Shown: piece after piece, positions 36,190 to 49,100 of the stretch | How positions within the stretch are numbered: position 1 is the first letter of the stretch | How the letters are laid out: the number at the start of each line of letters is the position of its first letter | NCBI RefSeq assembly: GCF_027580225.2 | Contig: NC_073337.2 | Coordinates: 14,180,001-14,244,000, forward strand | DNA: 64,000 bases | Origin: Misgurnus anguillicaudatus | Lineage: Eukaryota > Chordata > Actinopteri > Cypriniformes > Cobitidae | Reading direction: 5' to 3' | Made by a program: the position numbers and the translations under genes | Notes under the pieces: model-generated | What the model saw: only the letters and a program-made list of their open reading frames with translations | What the model was told of the DNA's origin: nothing | Database searches by the model: none

Positions 36190-36360
36190 CAAGCTGCTAA
36201 TGTAGTTTTTACCTTATGCGAGTTTTTTCCGTCTATCTGAATTGAGTGCTCCGGTGATCTGGTTGAAGCAGGAGCGGTGTGTGTCCTGTGTGAGTGTGTG
36301 TGTGTCTCAGCTGAATACTCAAGTCCAATATGGCATCATCCCGCATCTGCGCATGTCTCA
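36190..36360 (-). promoter_or_regulatory. possible sfmbt2 5' leader exon and promoter region
   Basis: This lies within a stretch (about 34.6-36.6 kb) richer in CpG than its surroundings, upstream of the first sfmbt2 coding exon. Read on the minus strand, a donor-like CATAAG/GTAAAA falls at 36213/36212, so a leader exon could end there. No start site can be proven from sequence, and no TATA box is seen in the right orientation. Inference only. Confidence 0.3.
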
Positions 36361-36486
36361 ACATCTACAGATTATTTTCAAGCCGACTCCTTCATTGACC
36401 TTTACAGTTGCAAAATTTGTTCAGCCCATTATAAATAGAAATGGGCCCAAGCCTCCGCCTCCCTCATGTGGGGAAACTCGCTGGCC

Positions 36487-36680
36487 GTGTCTCAAAACCT
36501 TGCGAGCTCCCTGCGCGGGCAGAATCAGAGGTATTCATAGGCGCGTGCTGCGCATTTGGGGATCAGTGGGGCGTGCAGTTTTTTAATGACGGTCTTTGGA
36601 CATTTTGATGCTGAGAAATGCGGTCTAAATTTGCTGACCAAATACGGTCTATGTAGGCAGCTCACTGTGTTTTGAGACAC
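36487..36680. mobile_element. TGTCTCAAAAC-ended MITE
   Basis: Inverted ends GTGTCTCAAAACCTTGCGAG and the complement of GCAGCTCACTGTGTTTTGAGACA, 194 bp, next to the sfmbt2 CpG-rich region. Confidence 0.6.
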
Positions 36681-37660
36681 AGACAGCGTAAACAAGAATG
36701 GACTGCTGTTGCAATCTAACTTGTTTTTCAATCTTGATCATCTGTTTGATTATTTCTTCACACTTGCACAATAATTTGACTGCATTAACATTTTTGTTAC
36801 AAATTCCGCATTTTTCTGCGTAATGTAAAGTTATACTTTTTTACAACAATGTGTTTTTTCCAATAAAATAACTTAAAAATAATAACTTTTTGTCATTTAA
36901 AGTTCAAGTTTGTTTTGCATATTTACTCTCAATCTTAGTACCTGTGAAATTTTTGTGATATTCACAAACAAGGGCTAGTTGTTAGTTATGTTAAAACTAA
37001 AAACTGATACATTTAGTTAAAATGTTAATGTCCAATTAATGCCCTCACAAAAATATAAAATATATTACGCTATAAGTAGCCTATATAACAAAAATTGCAT
37101 TATTGTCTTAATGCGCACTCATCACACTAATTCATCTTTATAAATGTAAAAAAATTTATCAACAAACGTATTTTCTATAGAATTAATATCTTATTTCAGA
37201 CATAAAAATTCAATGCACAAATCGTCCTCGATGTAACGTTGCCATCCAGTGGTAACGATGCTTATTGCTGTAACTTGGAATAAATCGAATGAGATGTTGA
37301 TATGCTTGAGTTTACAGTTCACTCCTACAGTGCAAAATATGTGCAGACTAAGGAATCTTGTAGGACTGGGAAGCCAGAGGAAGTTCGTTTATCATCTAAA
37401 ATCATCAACACCCTAAACCACACTTCCGCATAGTAGTGTTACAGTAACAGATGGCTCCTTCCTTGAGCTTAATCTATAGTAGGAGACTGTGACTGGCACG
37501 TCCAGGGACAGATTACCACTGCCGAAGAAGCGACCTTGTGGAAAGAGAGAGAATGTGGGTCAATAAGTATCCTCTCCACACTGTTGTACAATACTAAAAC
37601 GTTTTTTTTAAACATATGACATTTATATATTGTAGATGTTACTTTTTGGGGCAAAACAAA
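36681..37660. other. intergenic, nothing recognised
   Basis: AT-rich DNA without a gene or clear repeat. Confidence 0.5.
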
Positions 37661-37665
37661 TATTT

Positions 37666-37696
37666 TCTTTTTTCTTTCTTTCTTTCTTTCTTTTTT

Positions 37697-37744
<48 letters not shown>

Positions 37745-37750
37745 TTCTTT
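37666..37750. repeat. (TTTC)n microsatellite
   Basis: About 20 tetranucleotide units with one interruption; poly-purine on the minus strand. Confidence 0.95.
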
Positions 37751-37886
37751 TGTTTACCTTATAGCAGTTAAAATTGTATTGTACCATTCTTAATAATTTT
37801 ACAGTGTTCCATGGTGTGCACATGAACTTTCAAATTCTCTTCACCTACAATTTATGTGTCTTAGTCTGCAACCAAGACCCATTTAA

Positions 37887-37981
37887 AGGGAAAGTTCACC
37901 CCCCAAAAATATATAATGATTGATTTACCCTCATGTTGTTCATATGATGACAGAAATTTCATTTTTGGGTAAACTGTCCCT
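37887..37981. mobile_element. TTAA-flanked MITE, AGGGATAGTTCACCC family (short)
   Basis: 95 bp, ends AGGGAAAGTTCACCCCCCAA and GGGTAAACTGTCCCT, TTAA on both sides; internally deleted. Confidence 0.8.
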
Positions 37982-38147
37982 TTAAGGTATAATCTATAAA
38001 CAACAGAAATTTTGGTTTTTATTCATTCACAGTCAGATAGTAAATGATTTGTACTTTGGTTTGGCATATTTAATCCATTTTTCCATATTCTATTCTTAAA
38101 TGTAGTCTTAACACCAACCCTGCTAAATAAAGAGTTGATACTAAGTA

Positions 38148-38285
38148 AAAAGGCTAAGCCGGTTGGCTGATGTTAGCTATTCTTCCAGCCTGGTATAGCT
38201 GGTTAATTTAGGAAGCTGATTTTAGAGAGATTTTGGCCACTTTTTAGCTGGTAAAGCTGGAAGACCAGCTGACTAACAAGCCAAA
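38148..38285. repeat. CCAGCT-rich element fragment
   Basis: GGTATAGCTGGTTAA and GGTAAAGCTGGAAGACCAGC are related to the larger element at 41111-42915. Confidence 0.5.
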
Positions 38286-38616
38286 CACTGCATCTGAACA
38301 CTACAGCTTGACCAGCATTGCCATGACCTAATATCAGTAGAGCTTAGACAACAAGACAGTCCCACCCCGTTCCACTCCCATTTTGTGGTTTTATGGTTGG
38401 GATGAGGTTTTGTTGTTAGTATAGTTTTTTGTTGACTCCTGTTATCTTAAGTTATATTGACAGTGTGAAATAATGTCTTTTGTTATTGAGAAACTATTCA
38501 TCACATCATTAATTAACACAATGCAATTTCTATGAGCGATCAAACCAGTTCTCATGCTTTGAATTCTAGTATTTCTCTTTCAGGATACTCTTATTTTTAA
38601 AAGTACATTTGTGTTT

Positions 38617-38840
38617 ACTCTTAAAATAAAGGTGCTAGATTCTTTACAGTGATGCCATAGTGCCATGATTTCCCAAAGAACCATTCATCAAATGATCTTT
38701 CTTTCCTTTTCATAATCCAAAGAATAATAAAGGACTACAAAAAAATCTTCAACAGAAAGGTTTAGATGTTATATTCTTTATGAAACAATACGTCCAAAAA
38801 AGGTTATTTAATGGCATCTTAAAGCACAGCTAACATATTA
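38617..38840. repeat. decayed DNA element (CTCTTAAAATAAAGGTGC end)
   Basis: Left end CTCTTAAAATAAAGGTGCTA with internal AAGAACCATT and AAAAAGGTTATTT motifs. No intact right end is seen. Confidence 0.4.
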
Positions 38841-38865
38841 TAATGTGTAAACCATTTTGGCAACA

Positions 38866-39175
38866 CTTTATAAGGTTCCATGAAATCAAAATTAATAAAT
38901 ACCTAAATTAACTCCTACTTAAATATAAACAAATGATTTGAACCAATATGAACTACTGAAGAGTCATCATCATTAACTACAATGTGACTCATATTAATTA
39001 ATTATTGTTAATTAATACGTTAACTAACAAACATGTCATGTTGTAGTTAATTATAACTTTTCATTAATTTGTCATTAGTACATGCCATAACTCATCATTA
39101 GTTCATATTTAAGTAAACATACATTTAGGTCTTATTTCATTGTGATTCATCGACCCTTATTAAAGTAGAAACCAT
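38866..39175. mobile_element. foldback element, CACTTTATAAGG family
   Basis: Left ACCATTTTGGCAACACTTTA and right partner TAAAGTAGAAACCATTTT with partly inverted interior. The stretch to 39640 shows nothing else. Confidence 0.5.
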
Positions 39176-39639
39176 TTTACACCATTATTGTAAAAATATT
39201 TAACAAAATCAATTACTTATTGGTGCTCAATAGTTTTGAGATAGCGTTATGCTATCATAATGGGACCTGCCATCAAATAATTACCAATGGCATTTTTAAA
39301 TCTCTCTTTTCTTGACATTTAAGATATTCCAGTGAGATTTATTTGTGTTCACATTTTCCCACAAGCTATTCCAAGTGATCTTGTACTTTTTCTTTGGAGG
39401 AAAGAAATCACAAAAATGATTGTCATTTAAAGCCAGTTTGCACTGTGTGTTTAAAACAAACCACATACCAAAACTATTGCTAGAGCAACCACCATTGGTG
39501 CAGTTGATTTTCAACTTTTATTACTAGGCTACTTTATCTATGTTATGAAAAAATAGCCTACTATTTACTGTATACAATATTTGATATGCTACAAACTTAA
39601 TTTTCTCGGTAAAGTGAAGCCTGTGTTTGTGGACATCAG

Positions 39640-39962
39640 CATCAGTGTTTTAAAGGGACAAAGGGCGAATAGGGAATTTAGCAGCCGGAGGTGACGTCAG
39701 CAAGCTGCCGCGGCTGTCTTTGTTGACGCCAGACGATAACATTAAATAGAAAGCGAGACCTTATGACTGCTTTGTATGTATTATAATCGGTCAACTATAG
39801 TAAGACTCTTCAGATCGACCAGTGTTTATGCGAACTCGGTTTATCAGGCTGTTATAGTAGTAATGTCTTTGTCTCGTCGCCGGTGAAGTTATATGGAAAA
39901 GTCCTCAAGCGGATTTCTGCTCAACAAAGCATCGTTGTCGGACTTGCCTTAAAGTTTTCATC
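39640..39962 (+). promoter_or_regulatory. promoter and 5' leader of the STIMATE-like gene
   Basis: A locally GC-richer stretch directly before the start codon. It contains a perfect palindromic cAMP-response element TGACGTCA at 39692-39699, flanked by GGAGG and GCAAGCTGCCGCGG. No TATA box is seen at a suitable distance, which suggests a dispersed CRE-type promoter. The transcription start is not determinable here. Head-to-head spacing to the sfmbt2 5' region is about 3.4 kb, so a shared bidirectional core promoter is unlikely. Confidence 0.5.
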
Positions 39963-40113
39963 ATGAGTGCGTATATTTTATTGCAAAGCAGCACTAATAT
40001 GAGTGACATTGTGAGATCGGAGTATCAAGGCTGTGTGAACGGATCCCTGATGGACGGATTTAGTATCTTTATTCAGGGTTTGTTGGCACTTCTCGCTTTC
40101 AGCACGTTAATGT
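39963..40113 (+). CDS. tmem110l: STIMATE-like exon 1
   Basis: Residues 1-50 plus one base, ending at donor T/GTAAGT. The first ATG is taken as the start; a second in-frame ATG at residue 13 is an alternative. The hydrophobic segment matches TM1 of the family. Confidence 0.9.
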
Positions 40114-43100
40114 GTAAGTTTTCTTACTTTTTTCATATAAAAACAGATGCAGATGCAACCTAGTTTTAGATTGTGAGTTTTGTTTGCGCAGTTTTTGACC
40201 GGGATGTTTGGGAATGTGACCTAACCAGCAACACGTGGTTTTGTGTTTGTTTACAGTTTATTATGGTAGTAACCTACTGTGCTATTTGGAAGCACCCTTA
40301 GCAAAATTGAAATCTACCATGGTTTTATTATGGTAAACGGCTAGTTACCATGTTTTTTGATGGGTTGCAGTTTGTAATTAGTATAGTTTTACTACAAATA
40401 TCACGGTTAAACTATGCTTACTGACACTGCAGTGAAAGATGTTTGAAATGTGGTTACTACGGCTTGGCTACCCGTAGGAAAAATTCACCATGCTTTACTT
40501 GTAGTTAAAGTGTAGTTAACATGATTGTTTGGCGGAATTAGTACCATCATTATGTAACATCATATTTTTACTACAGGTATATTTAAATTATGGTTCCTCC
40601 TCTATATGTGATACAATCTTAAATTTTAGGTTGGTATGTTTTTTTATAAAAAGATGTGGTAACACATCTAAACTACGGTTAGTGCAGTAAAAGTATAATT
40701 AATTTTTGCAAGTAAACTATCCCTGCTAATAAAAACAACAAAACCATTACAGAAAATTCTAATGCACTGTAAAACCTAAAAGTTAACTCAACTCAAACCA
40801 TTTAAGTAAACCGGTTGCATTAGTTTTAAAACGCATACATTTGAGTACTGTGAACTTAAACAAATTGAGTCATATGCAGTTATGCACTTATATTTAAGTT
40901 CACACTACTTAAATATAAGTGCATAATTGCACATGAGTATGACTCAAGTTCACAGTACTTAAATGTATGTGTTTTAAAACTTAAATGGCCTAATGCCACC
41001 GGTTTACTTAAATGGTTTAAGTTAACTGTTAGGTTTTACAGTGTGGTTTTATTGGGATTTCTGTTGGTTTTAATGGAATATGGCCCAAAACACACTACAG
41101 TGTAGTGCCCTACTGGAAAATCCATCTAAGACCAGCATAAGCTGGTAGCTGGTTTTAGCTGGTTTAAGGTGGCAGTAACTCAGGGGTATCCAATCCTGCT
41201 CCTGGCGATCGACTGTCCTGCAAAGTTCAGCTCCAACCCAAATCAAATACACCTGAAGCAGCTAATCAAGGACTTCAAGATTACTTGAAAATTGAAGGCA
41301 GGTGTGTTTGATTAGAGTTGGACCTGAACTCTGCAGGATAGTCGATGGCCAGGAGCAGGATTGGACACCCCTGCAGTAACTGGGCTAAGCTGATCCTCCC
41401 AGCCTGGCAAAGCTGGTCAAGCTGGTGGGTCAGCTGGTCTTCCAGACTGACCAGCTAAGTCCAGCTAGACCAGCTTAAAAGGTGACCAAAACACAGCTAG
41501 ACCAGCTTAAAGAGTGACCAAAACACAGCTAGACCAGCTTGCTACACCAGCAATAGGGCTTATTCGATCTACGTCATCAATGTTCGCGGCGGCCATATTG
41601 TTGACATAAAACTGTCAGTCTGTCAATTGACAAGCGAGGCAGCGTGGGTATTATGCATGGTATTATCGGTGTAATTTTTTTTAAACCGCGCGATGGTGTG
41701 TGGTGTAATACACGGATGTTCTAACAACAGCAAAAAGAACCCCGGAATTACTTTTTATGCGATACCGACTGTCAGAAAACATGAAAGGAGACAGAGGAGT
41801 TGAACCAGCGAAGGAGAGACTCCCAACAGCAAAGTCTGTCCCCATCATTTTACCCCAGGTAACGTTAGGGATATATGCCTCACAGCCAAGTCTGTCCCCA
41901 TAATTTGATCACATATGGTTAGCTGTAAGCAGTGGCTGAAACTGCTCTTTCAAATAAGCTGCCATAAATTGATATTAAATTAGTATTAATAACTATATGA
42001 ACATAATAATAGGTCTGGCATTGATACTAGGTAGGGAATTAAGGGCCGTTCACGTAGTTTTGAAAATCGTTTTATATTAAACAGAATAGCGGAGCTCACA
42101 CCAAAACTATAACGATACAGATACAATGAACAACATCATTGGGATAACTCTCTGAGCGATTTTCCCACCTGATGAAGGATAAACCATTGATGGCATTAAA
42201 ATCTATTTGAACTTCAAGTGCACGCACAGCCACTTAAAATGACAGTGAAGCTCATTGCTGAGCTCTATAACATTAGATTACCTCCAGTTGCTGTGAAAAT
42301 TGACTACGTAATGCTTTTTAATCTATTACATTAACTAACTGTTATGCCAAAAGGTAAGAGATTACACAAACTATTAGATTCACTGTTTAGAGTTACTCGA
42401 AACGCAGCGTGTTGAGGACATCTGCAAAAGTTTTTATTACAAGCAATATTAAAGGCAAGTGATTTGCGCGAGTGCCGTGAGCGAATTAGCATAAACGTAT
42501 TGTTTGGTGATGTGGACGATGATATAGTTATCGTTATAGTTATCGTTATAATGTGAACGGCGCTTCAGTGCTTGTATGATGAATGCGGATACTGTATGAA
42601 CGATATAGTTATAAATATCCGGATAAGTTACGGCTGGCGATAAGGACGGATCTTTACTTAAGGCTATTGGGTCTATTTGATATTGTTCCACAATAATCAA
42701 GCTCATCTTCTCTTAATACAGACGAGATTAAGCCATTAAGCTACTGCTCCCCTCAACTCAAATCTACGTGCGGCTAGGGGCAGGACAGATGTTATGTCAA
42801 CAAGATGGCCGCGGCTAGCGACTTCCGGTGTTTGCGAATAAGCCCTATACCAGCTAAAACCAAGCTGGGAGACCAGCTAAAACCAGCTCACCAGCTTATG
42901 CTGGTCTTAGCTGGATTTTGTTTTAATGGTAAAAGCTAATGGTTCCTATTGGCATTTTAATGGAAACCGTTAGAATTTTCTGTGATGGTTTTATTGTTTT
43001 TTCAGCAGGGATGGTGGTTCAGTGATGTATTAAATGTAAATATTACTTTGTTGGTAGTAAACAAAGGGTACTAAATGATTATTTATATTCTATTGTATTT

Positions 43101-46100
43101 ACAATTTGTCCAATATATGTTGTGGAATGTTGTATTCACCACCATAGTGTCCAAAATCCCGTTATTATATAGTAGAGTAAAAAAGTTTTTAGAAGTCATG
43201 TGTAAAACCCTGTTAATACTATGATCCTGCCACACTGTCTTGTTTACAATTTGGATATTGTGTACAATGTTAAAAAAAAATCCTTGTTGCACTTAACTTT
43301 TTAAGTTTAAACAACTTGAATTCACAATTCATTTCAATTTCTTGACTAGTGAGGAGTTGCTATAAATATATAAAAAAGTATAATTAGCTTAAGTTATTTC
43401 ATCTTTATTTTTATAATTTAAAGCAACTCCTTACTAGTCAAGAAAGCTGAAATGAATTGTAAATCCTTTTACAGGAATAATTTGTGTAACCTAACATAAG
43501 TTTTTGTAATTTTTGATTTAAATATAAAATGTACAGATTTGTTCACGTCTTGGGGGATAAAATGTATTTACATCAGTTCAAGTAGTCCCCCTTCTGACAT
43601 TATAAGCTATACATTTTTATAAGTACTGTATGTGTGATACATCGAACTCTTGACCTTTGCATTGCTAACGCAATGCTCTACCAAGTGCCCTACAGTCAAT
43701 TTCATGGATTTCCCTACTAATGAGCTACTGATTTGAGTCACATGGTTTTAAGGAAGATATACTAAGGGGTGGTTTCCCAGACAGGTATTAGTTTAAGGAA
43801 GGATAGACCTTAGTTTAATTAGGAAATATAACTAGTTTTAACAAACTTACCTTACTAAAAACATTATTTGTGTGCATTTTGAGGAAAAACAAAGGGCACT
43901 GATGTATTTTAAGATATGTTCAGTGCAAGGTGTTTTCAGTTTGGACAGCTCTTACATTTATTTTAGTCTAGGACTATCTAATCTCTATATGAAGAGTTTG
44001 GTTCCAAAACGCAATAAATCCATTTTGACAAATTTTGGTAAAAACATGTTTTCTATACCAAGAAAGTGACAAGATGAAAACAACTATTTTCTGTTACAAA
44101 CTTTCACACAGCATCTTTAGGTTATAAAAACATAAAAAATTCAAATCCATAAGTTGATTTTCAAAGATTTATTATAAAAACGGATTATTTTTTCCACAAA
44201 ATGCAATAAATCCATGACAAGTTTTTATTCAAAATGCTATAAATCTATTGAATCAATAGCCTATATAAATGTGCATTCATCTTTGCCATGTTATATTCAT
44301 TTAGTTGACTAGTTGTACACACACTAATTAAAAATATAAACATTAATGTTATTAATCAAAACACTTACTTTGTCATATTAAGATCACTGTCATTGCGGTT
44401 ACTTGACGTCTTCGCTTAACGTCTTTCACTGCGATCGACTGTAAAATGTTTTTGGTCCTGCTCGATTTTCGTTGACTTTGAGTAAAATTATGTACAGTTT
44501 TTCATAAGATCCTCTGGGGTCAATGTGTTAGCATGAGAAGCTTGATGCTGTCTGGAGAACAAGCACCCGTCTCCCGAGTGCCTCTCAGGGAAATTGTTAG
44601 ATGGTGATGGCTTACGTTTCTTTCCCATCACAGAAAACCATCACAGGTTTAGCGATGCAATTAAAGTATTATTTTGTTTTGTTTGTTGATCACGTAGTAC
44701 AAAGTAGATGAGGAAAACTAGGACTCCGTGTACTCAGCGCGTCCGCCATTGTTTGTTTACATTGCGTGAACGGTGGGCTGTAATATCAGAAATGGAGTTG
44801 TTGCGTTCTGTAAAAAAGTGGGAGTGGCGTTTGTCGCATTTTGGGAAAAAAGGGAGAAAAGATGACAGAATAACACGGCGGATATTGGATTTTGCGTAAA
44901 ATTAAGAATTTACTTTTAACTACTGACCTGATATAATACTGATTATGGCAGTAACTCATTTTTTTCAAAAATGGCGTTTATTGAGTTTTGGAACCAAACT
45001 CTTCATATGGAAACCACCACAAAATGTTTAGTGCAGTGGTTTCCCATAGTGTTAACTAGTGGTATATTTATTTTTATCGTTTTTTTTCTTCCTGGTGCTA
45101 TAGCATTTACTTTTTTTTTTACTATTAAATGATTTTTTCATTTTGGGCAATAATAAAAAACTAAGTGATTTATTACTGCTTGGTACAATATATTAAATGA
45201 CTAATATGCCAGTATATATTCATACACATGACTATAAATTAGATATGAAATAAAAAATGTGATGGCTGTGACTTCTATTTCTAGTTTGAAAAGTTCATGT
45301 TGGCTTTTTGAACCCAGTACAATAACCTGTAGTGTCAGTGTCAAGGATTACTTGACCTCGTGTTATTGGTAAAGCATTGCGTTAGAAGCACAAAGGTCAT
45401 GGGTTCGATTCCTAGGGAGCATACAAACTGATAAAATGTATAGCTTAAAGGTATTGATTTTCTTTACATTTCAGGTCGCCTCAGGGAATTGATGTTTGTA
45501 GAAAAGCACATTTCACAGAATGGACATTTCAAGCATAAACTCGCCCATTATCTTTTAGGGGACAAGCTTTATTCAAAGATAAGACTCTTAAGCTAGGTGA
45601 TAAGTTAACACATGATTAACATCCGTTTTTTGTAGCTCATGTGATGTTCAGACCCCAAACTCAAATGACACTTTCTGCTGGAGGGCCCAAGTCATGTGAC
45701 CTGCCCTTTAAGTTTGGACCCTTTGTCCAGTTCAAAGTTGTTATTTCCCAATGTTGAATATAATTGATAGTCATGTGCTTTTGAAAAGAAAACACCGTGT
45801 GCTTTGTTAATAGTTGAACATTTTAACTTGATAGAAACAGATGTGAAAAATATCAAAGTATATAAGTGGTTAATTTTACAGATTATATAGAAAGGGCAAT
45901 GTTTTTAATAAATATAAAAATCTGTTATCTCTTTCTTACAAACACTTATCAGTATGCTTTAGGTCATGCACTGAATGACCGTTAAAAAACGTTAAAATTG
46001 ACTTCTGACCTGACCAAAGTTACACATTACCATACTGTGATGTTTCTGTTGATTATTAAACTTGCATAGAGAAAAATACTGTAATCTTTTGTTATTATCA

Positions 46101-49100
46101 GAAAACTTACCTTGAATTTATGTCCATACAAAATTTAACTTTAATTTTCTTGAAAGCTAAAAAAATGCAGTGTTATGGAGTCATTTAGACAGCAGTAGAA
46201 GTTTAAAAACACATTCATGCATCTGCATATTCTTGTTTTTACTGTATGCACTTCCTCTTTGTTATTTTGGGCACTTCCCATCTAGTTTTTGACTGCAGAT
46301 GTCATCACTGATGGTTAACTTGACATTCAATAATATTTTTTTTTCTGTTCAGCTGTTAATAACAAACTTAATGATTGCTTACTTGAAAATCATCTCGTAG
46401 ATGCAGTTTTATTTTAGGTCAGGTCAAATATATAAAAGTTTCAGTTTCATTATGACACGCAAGAATATCCTGTCATATTACTGTGTTCAGTTTATTTGTG
46501 TTCACACACTAATATGTTTTAAAACTAGGTGGCAAAAGGGCCTGCTTAACTCAAATCATAACTTAATCCAGGCCATAAAGGCTAATTTGGGGCAAAGTCA
46601 CTTTCATGAAGTTTTCTTGTGTTTTTACTGTTAATGTTTAAAAAACAATGTTAAAATAGTGTTTAGACCTTGTTTGTCATGCTTTAATAAATGGGAAACT
46701 ACCCCTTAAAGCTGTGTTGCCTATGTGGCTTTCACCTTGGACCATCTATGACCAGTTATCATGCATTATTGACATGTTTGTTCAATGTGATTTTTCTGTT
46801 AGACATACAGTACAGGCTCTAAGATAACAAAATTGCAAACCATGACATTTTAAAGAAAGATAAAACATTTTAAATGGTTTTGGGGTGGTTTCCCGGACAG
46901 CGATTAGCTTAAGCCAGGACTAGACCTTATAGTTTAAGTAGGAAATATAACTAGTTTTATCAAACATGCCTTAATAAAAAGATTACTTGTGTGCATTTTG
47001 GGACAAACCAAAGGGCACTGATGTATTTTAAGATATGGCAGTGCAAGTTGTACAGTTTGTACAGCTCTTACATTTATTTTAGTCTATCTAATCGGGAAAC
47101 CACCCCAAAATGTTAGTTGTAAATTTGTTGAGCTACACCTGTGAAAGTTTTGACGAAACTATCATCACTAAAAAAATCACATAAGATTAGATAAAGTCGG
47201 GGGTTTTCAAACATTTTTGTCAGCAGAACCCCATTGAACTAAATTAATTACTTGAAGTTCCCCTGAGATTTGAAGTAAATACTTCAATAATCTAAAAGCT
47301 CATTTGCATGTTTAACTTTAAAAAAAGCATCTGTTTTAATGTTTTTATTAGTAATATTTTACATAGTTATTGTTATTATTACCTGTTTTTGGACCATCAT
47401 CTTGTAATTTTCTTTTATAGGTACATAAAAATGTTGCATGAGTTTGCTCAGTTTTCTAACATATTGTAGTGTTAGGTAATGGTCACGTGACATTTCGAAT
47501 GAACAAATAATGTATATATTTTTGTTAGTAAGTGTTTTATTTAGATTTTTTAATTTTAAAATGATTTATTTAGATTTGATCATTTAATTATTAATTGTTT
47601 ATCATCAACTCACAAACCCCCTGCAATACCTTCGCGAACCTCAGTTTAGGGGACCCTGGATTTAAGTCATTAAACGTATTTTAGGAAAGTTTGTTTTTAC
47701 AAATGAATTTTTTATCTTTTGTTACATAATGCAGTGATTTATAAATTAAGTGTGACTTTAAAGCCTAAATATTTTTGGTGACTGTGTAATTCACTGTAAA
47801 AAGTGAAAAGTTGGTTCAACTTAAAAAGTTCCTTCAATTGGTAACACATAAAAAATGTAAGTTTATTCAACTTAAAATTTTCAACTAAAGTGTAACTAAA
47901 TTAAAAAGTGGAATAAACTTACATTTTTTAGGTGTTACCAATTGAAGTACTTTTTAAGTTGAACCAACTTTCACTTTTACCCAATTGATAAAAAAAACTG
48001 AAGCAAAAAATAATTTATTAATTTTACACTCCGTGTATGTTTTGATAATCGTTCTGAATCTGATCTCTTACAAAATTTAGCACAAAAATCCTTAACAAAA
48101 ATGCAATTATTTAAGCTTTTTGCTAACAAAAATGCAATTATTTAAGCTTTTTGCTAAAAAAAATGTATTTTTGAAGGAAAATACCCATATTTAAGAGTTT
48201 ATAAAATTTTCCCGATTTTCCCTTTTTGTTTATTTGTTTATTGTTTGTTTGAAAGCAGAGGGTCTGTTCTTTCATTTAATATATTTGTATGTTCATATAT
48301 TTTTATAGAATAAAATTTTCCTGGAAGGCATTTTATAAAACTTTTGCAAAAATCAGTTAAAGCAACACCAAAGAGTTTTTTTACCTTAAAATTACGTTTC
48401 CAAAAAAGTTTCAGTGGTTCATTTACTTGAGACGGGGTGAACGGCACTTTCACATTCGCTTTGCAGCCCTCTATCGGCCAAAACCGCACTAAAGAAGTTT
48501 CCAACCGTCGGGTCTCGGTCCTGTAGTTCGAGTGAAAACTACAAAAACTTGCTTTACGGCAGACCTACAATCCAATCAGAGACAGCTATGCTGCAGTATT
48601 TACGACAGTGGGTAATGGACAATTACGCTTCTAACCTGTAGGGGGAGCAAAGAGCAAAAACTCTTTAGTGTTGCTTTAATGACTTCAATCCAACTTTTTA
48701 CTGTGTAGCACTAGCAGTTATTATAATCTGCATGAAGTGTGATCATAACTAACACATTGCATGCTTTGTCTTTACAGTAAAGAGGTTTCGTGAACCTGTT
48801 GGAATAAGACGGCCGTGGAAAATCTGGTATTGTTTATAGTGAAATACTAAATTAAAAGTATAATTGATCTTGAAATGAGGGTCAGCACTCATCTACCTCT
48901 TTCTCTTATCTGCAGGTTCTTTGATACATCTAAACAGGCTATTGGTGCTCTTTTCATGCATTTTGCCAATATATTCCTCTCCATGCTCACCAGTGAAGAT
49001 CCCTGCTCCTTGTAAGTCACTTACTAAGACTTGTTTAAACAGATTGTTTTAATCTGAAATAAGCATTCGATTTTTATTGCTGCAGGTATCTGTTGAACTT

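Larger units (their letters stand above)
41111..42915. mobile_element. CCAGCT-rich element split by two insertions
   Basis: Left part begins CTGGAAAATCCATCTAAGAC; right part ends CTTATGCTGGTCTTAGCTGG followed by ATTTTG. In between are tandem CAGCTAGACCAGCTTAAA-type units. A hAT MITE (41181-41373) and the THAP-type copy 2 (41555-42846) interrupt it. Confidence 0.7.
40114..48777 (+). other. STIMATE-like intron 1 (8.7 kb)
   Basis: Largest intron of the gene. It is packed with elements listed separately: foldbacks 40765-41044, 43312-43466, 46881-47103 and 47792-47980; the CCAGCT-rich element with its insertions (41111-42915); the interrupted element 43763-45020; the SINE-like pieces and the TTAA MITE 48361-48675. 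The gaps 45450-46880 and 47104-47790 show no gene; 47199-47657 may be a decayed hAT with GGGGTTTTCAAAC at its left end. Confidence 0.7.

Noticed and set aside
36242..36586. 114-codon plus-strand frame near the CpG-rich region
   Set aside because: Crosses into a MITE, opposite to sfmbt2, with no recognisable domain; may be promoter-associated chance frame.
44708..44899. 63-codon frame in the interrupted element
   Set aside because: Basic composition only; no transposase motif and both strands are open.
45376..45440. Possible tRNA gene
   Set aside because: A and B boxes are visible but the acceptor stem and anticodon arm do not fold; fits a SINE head better.
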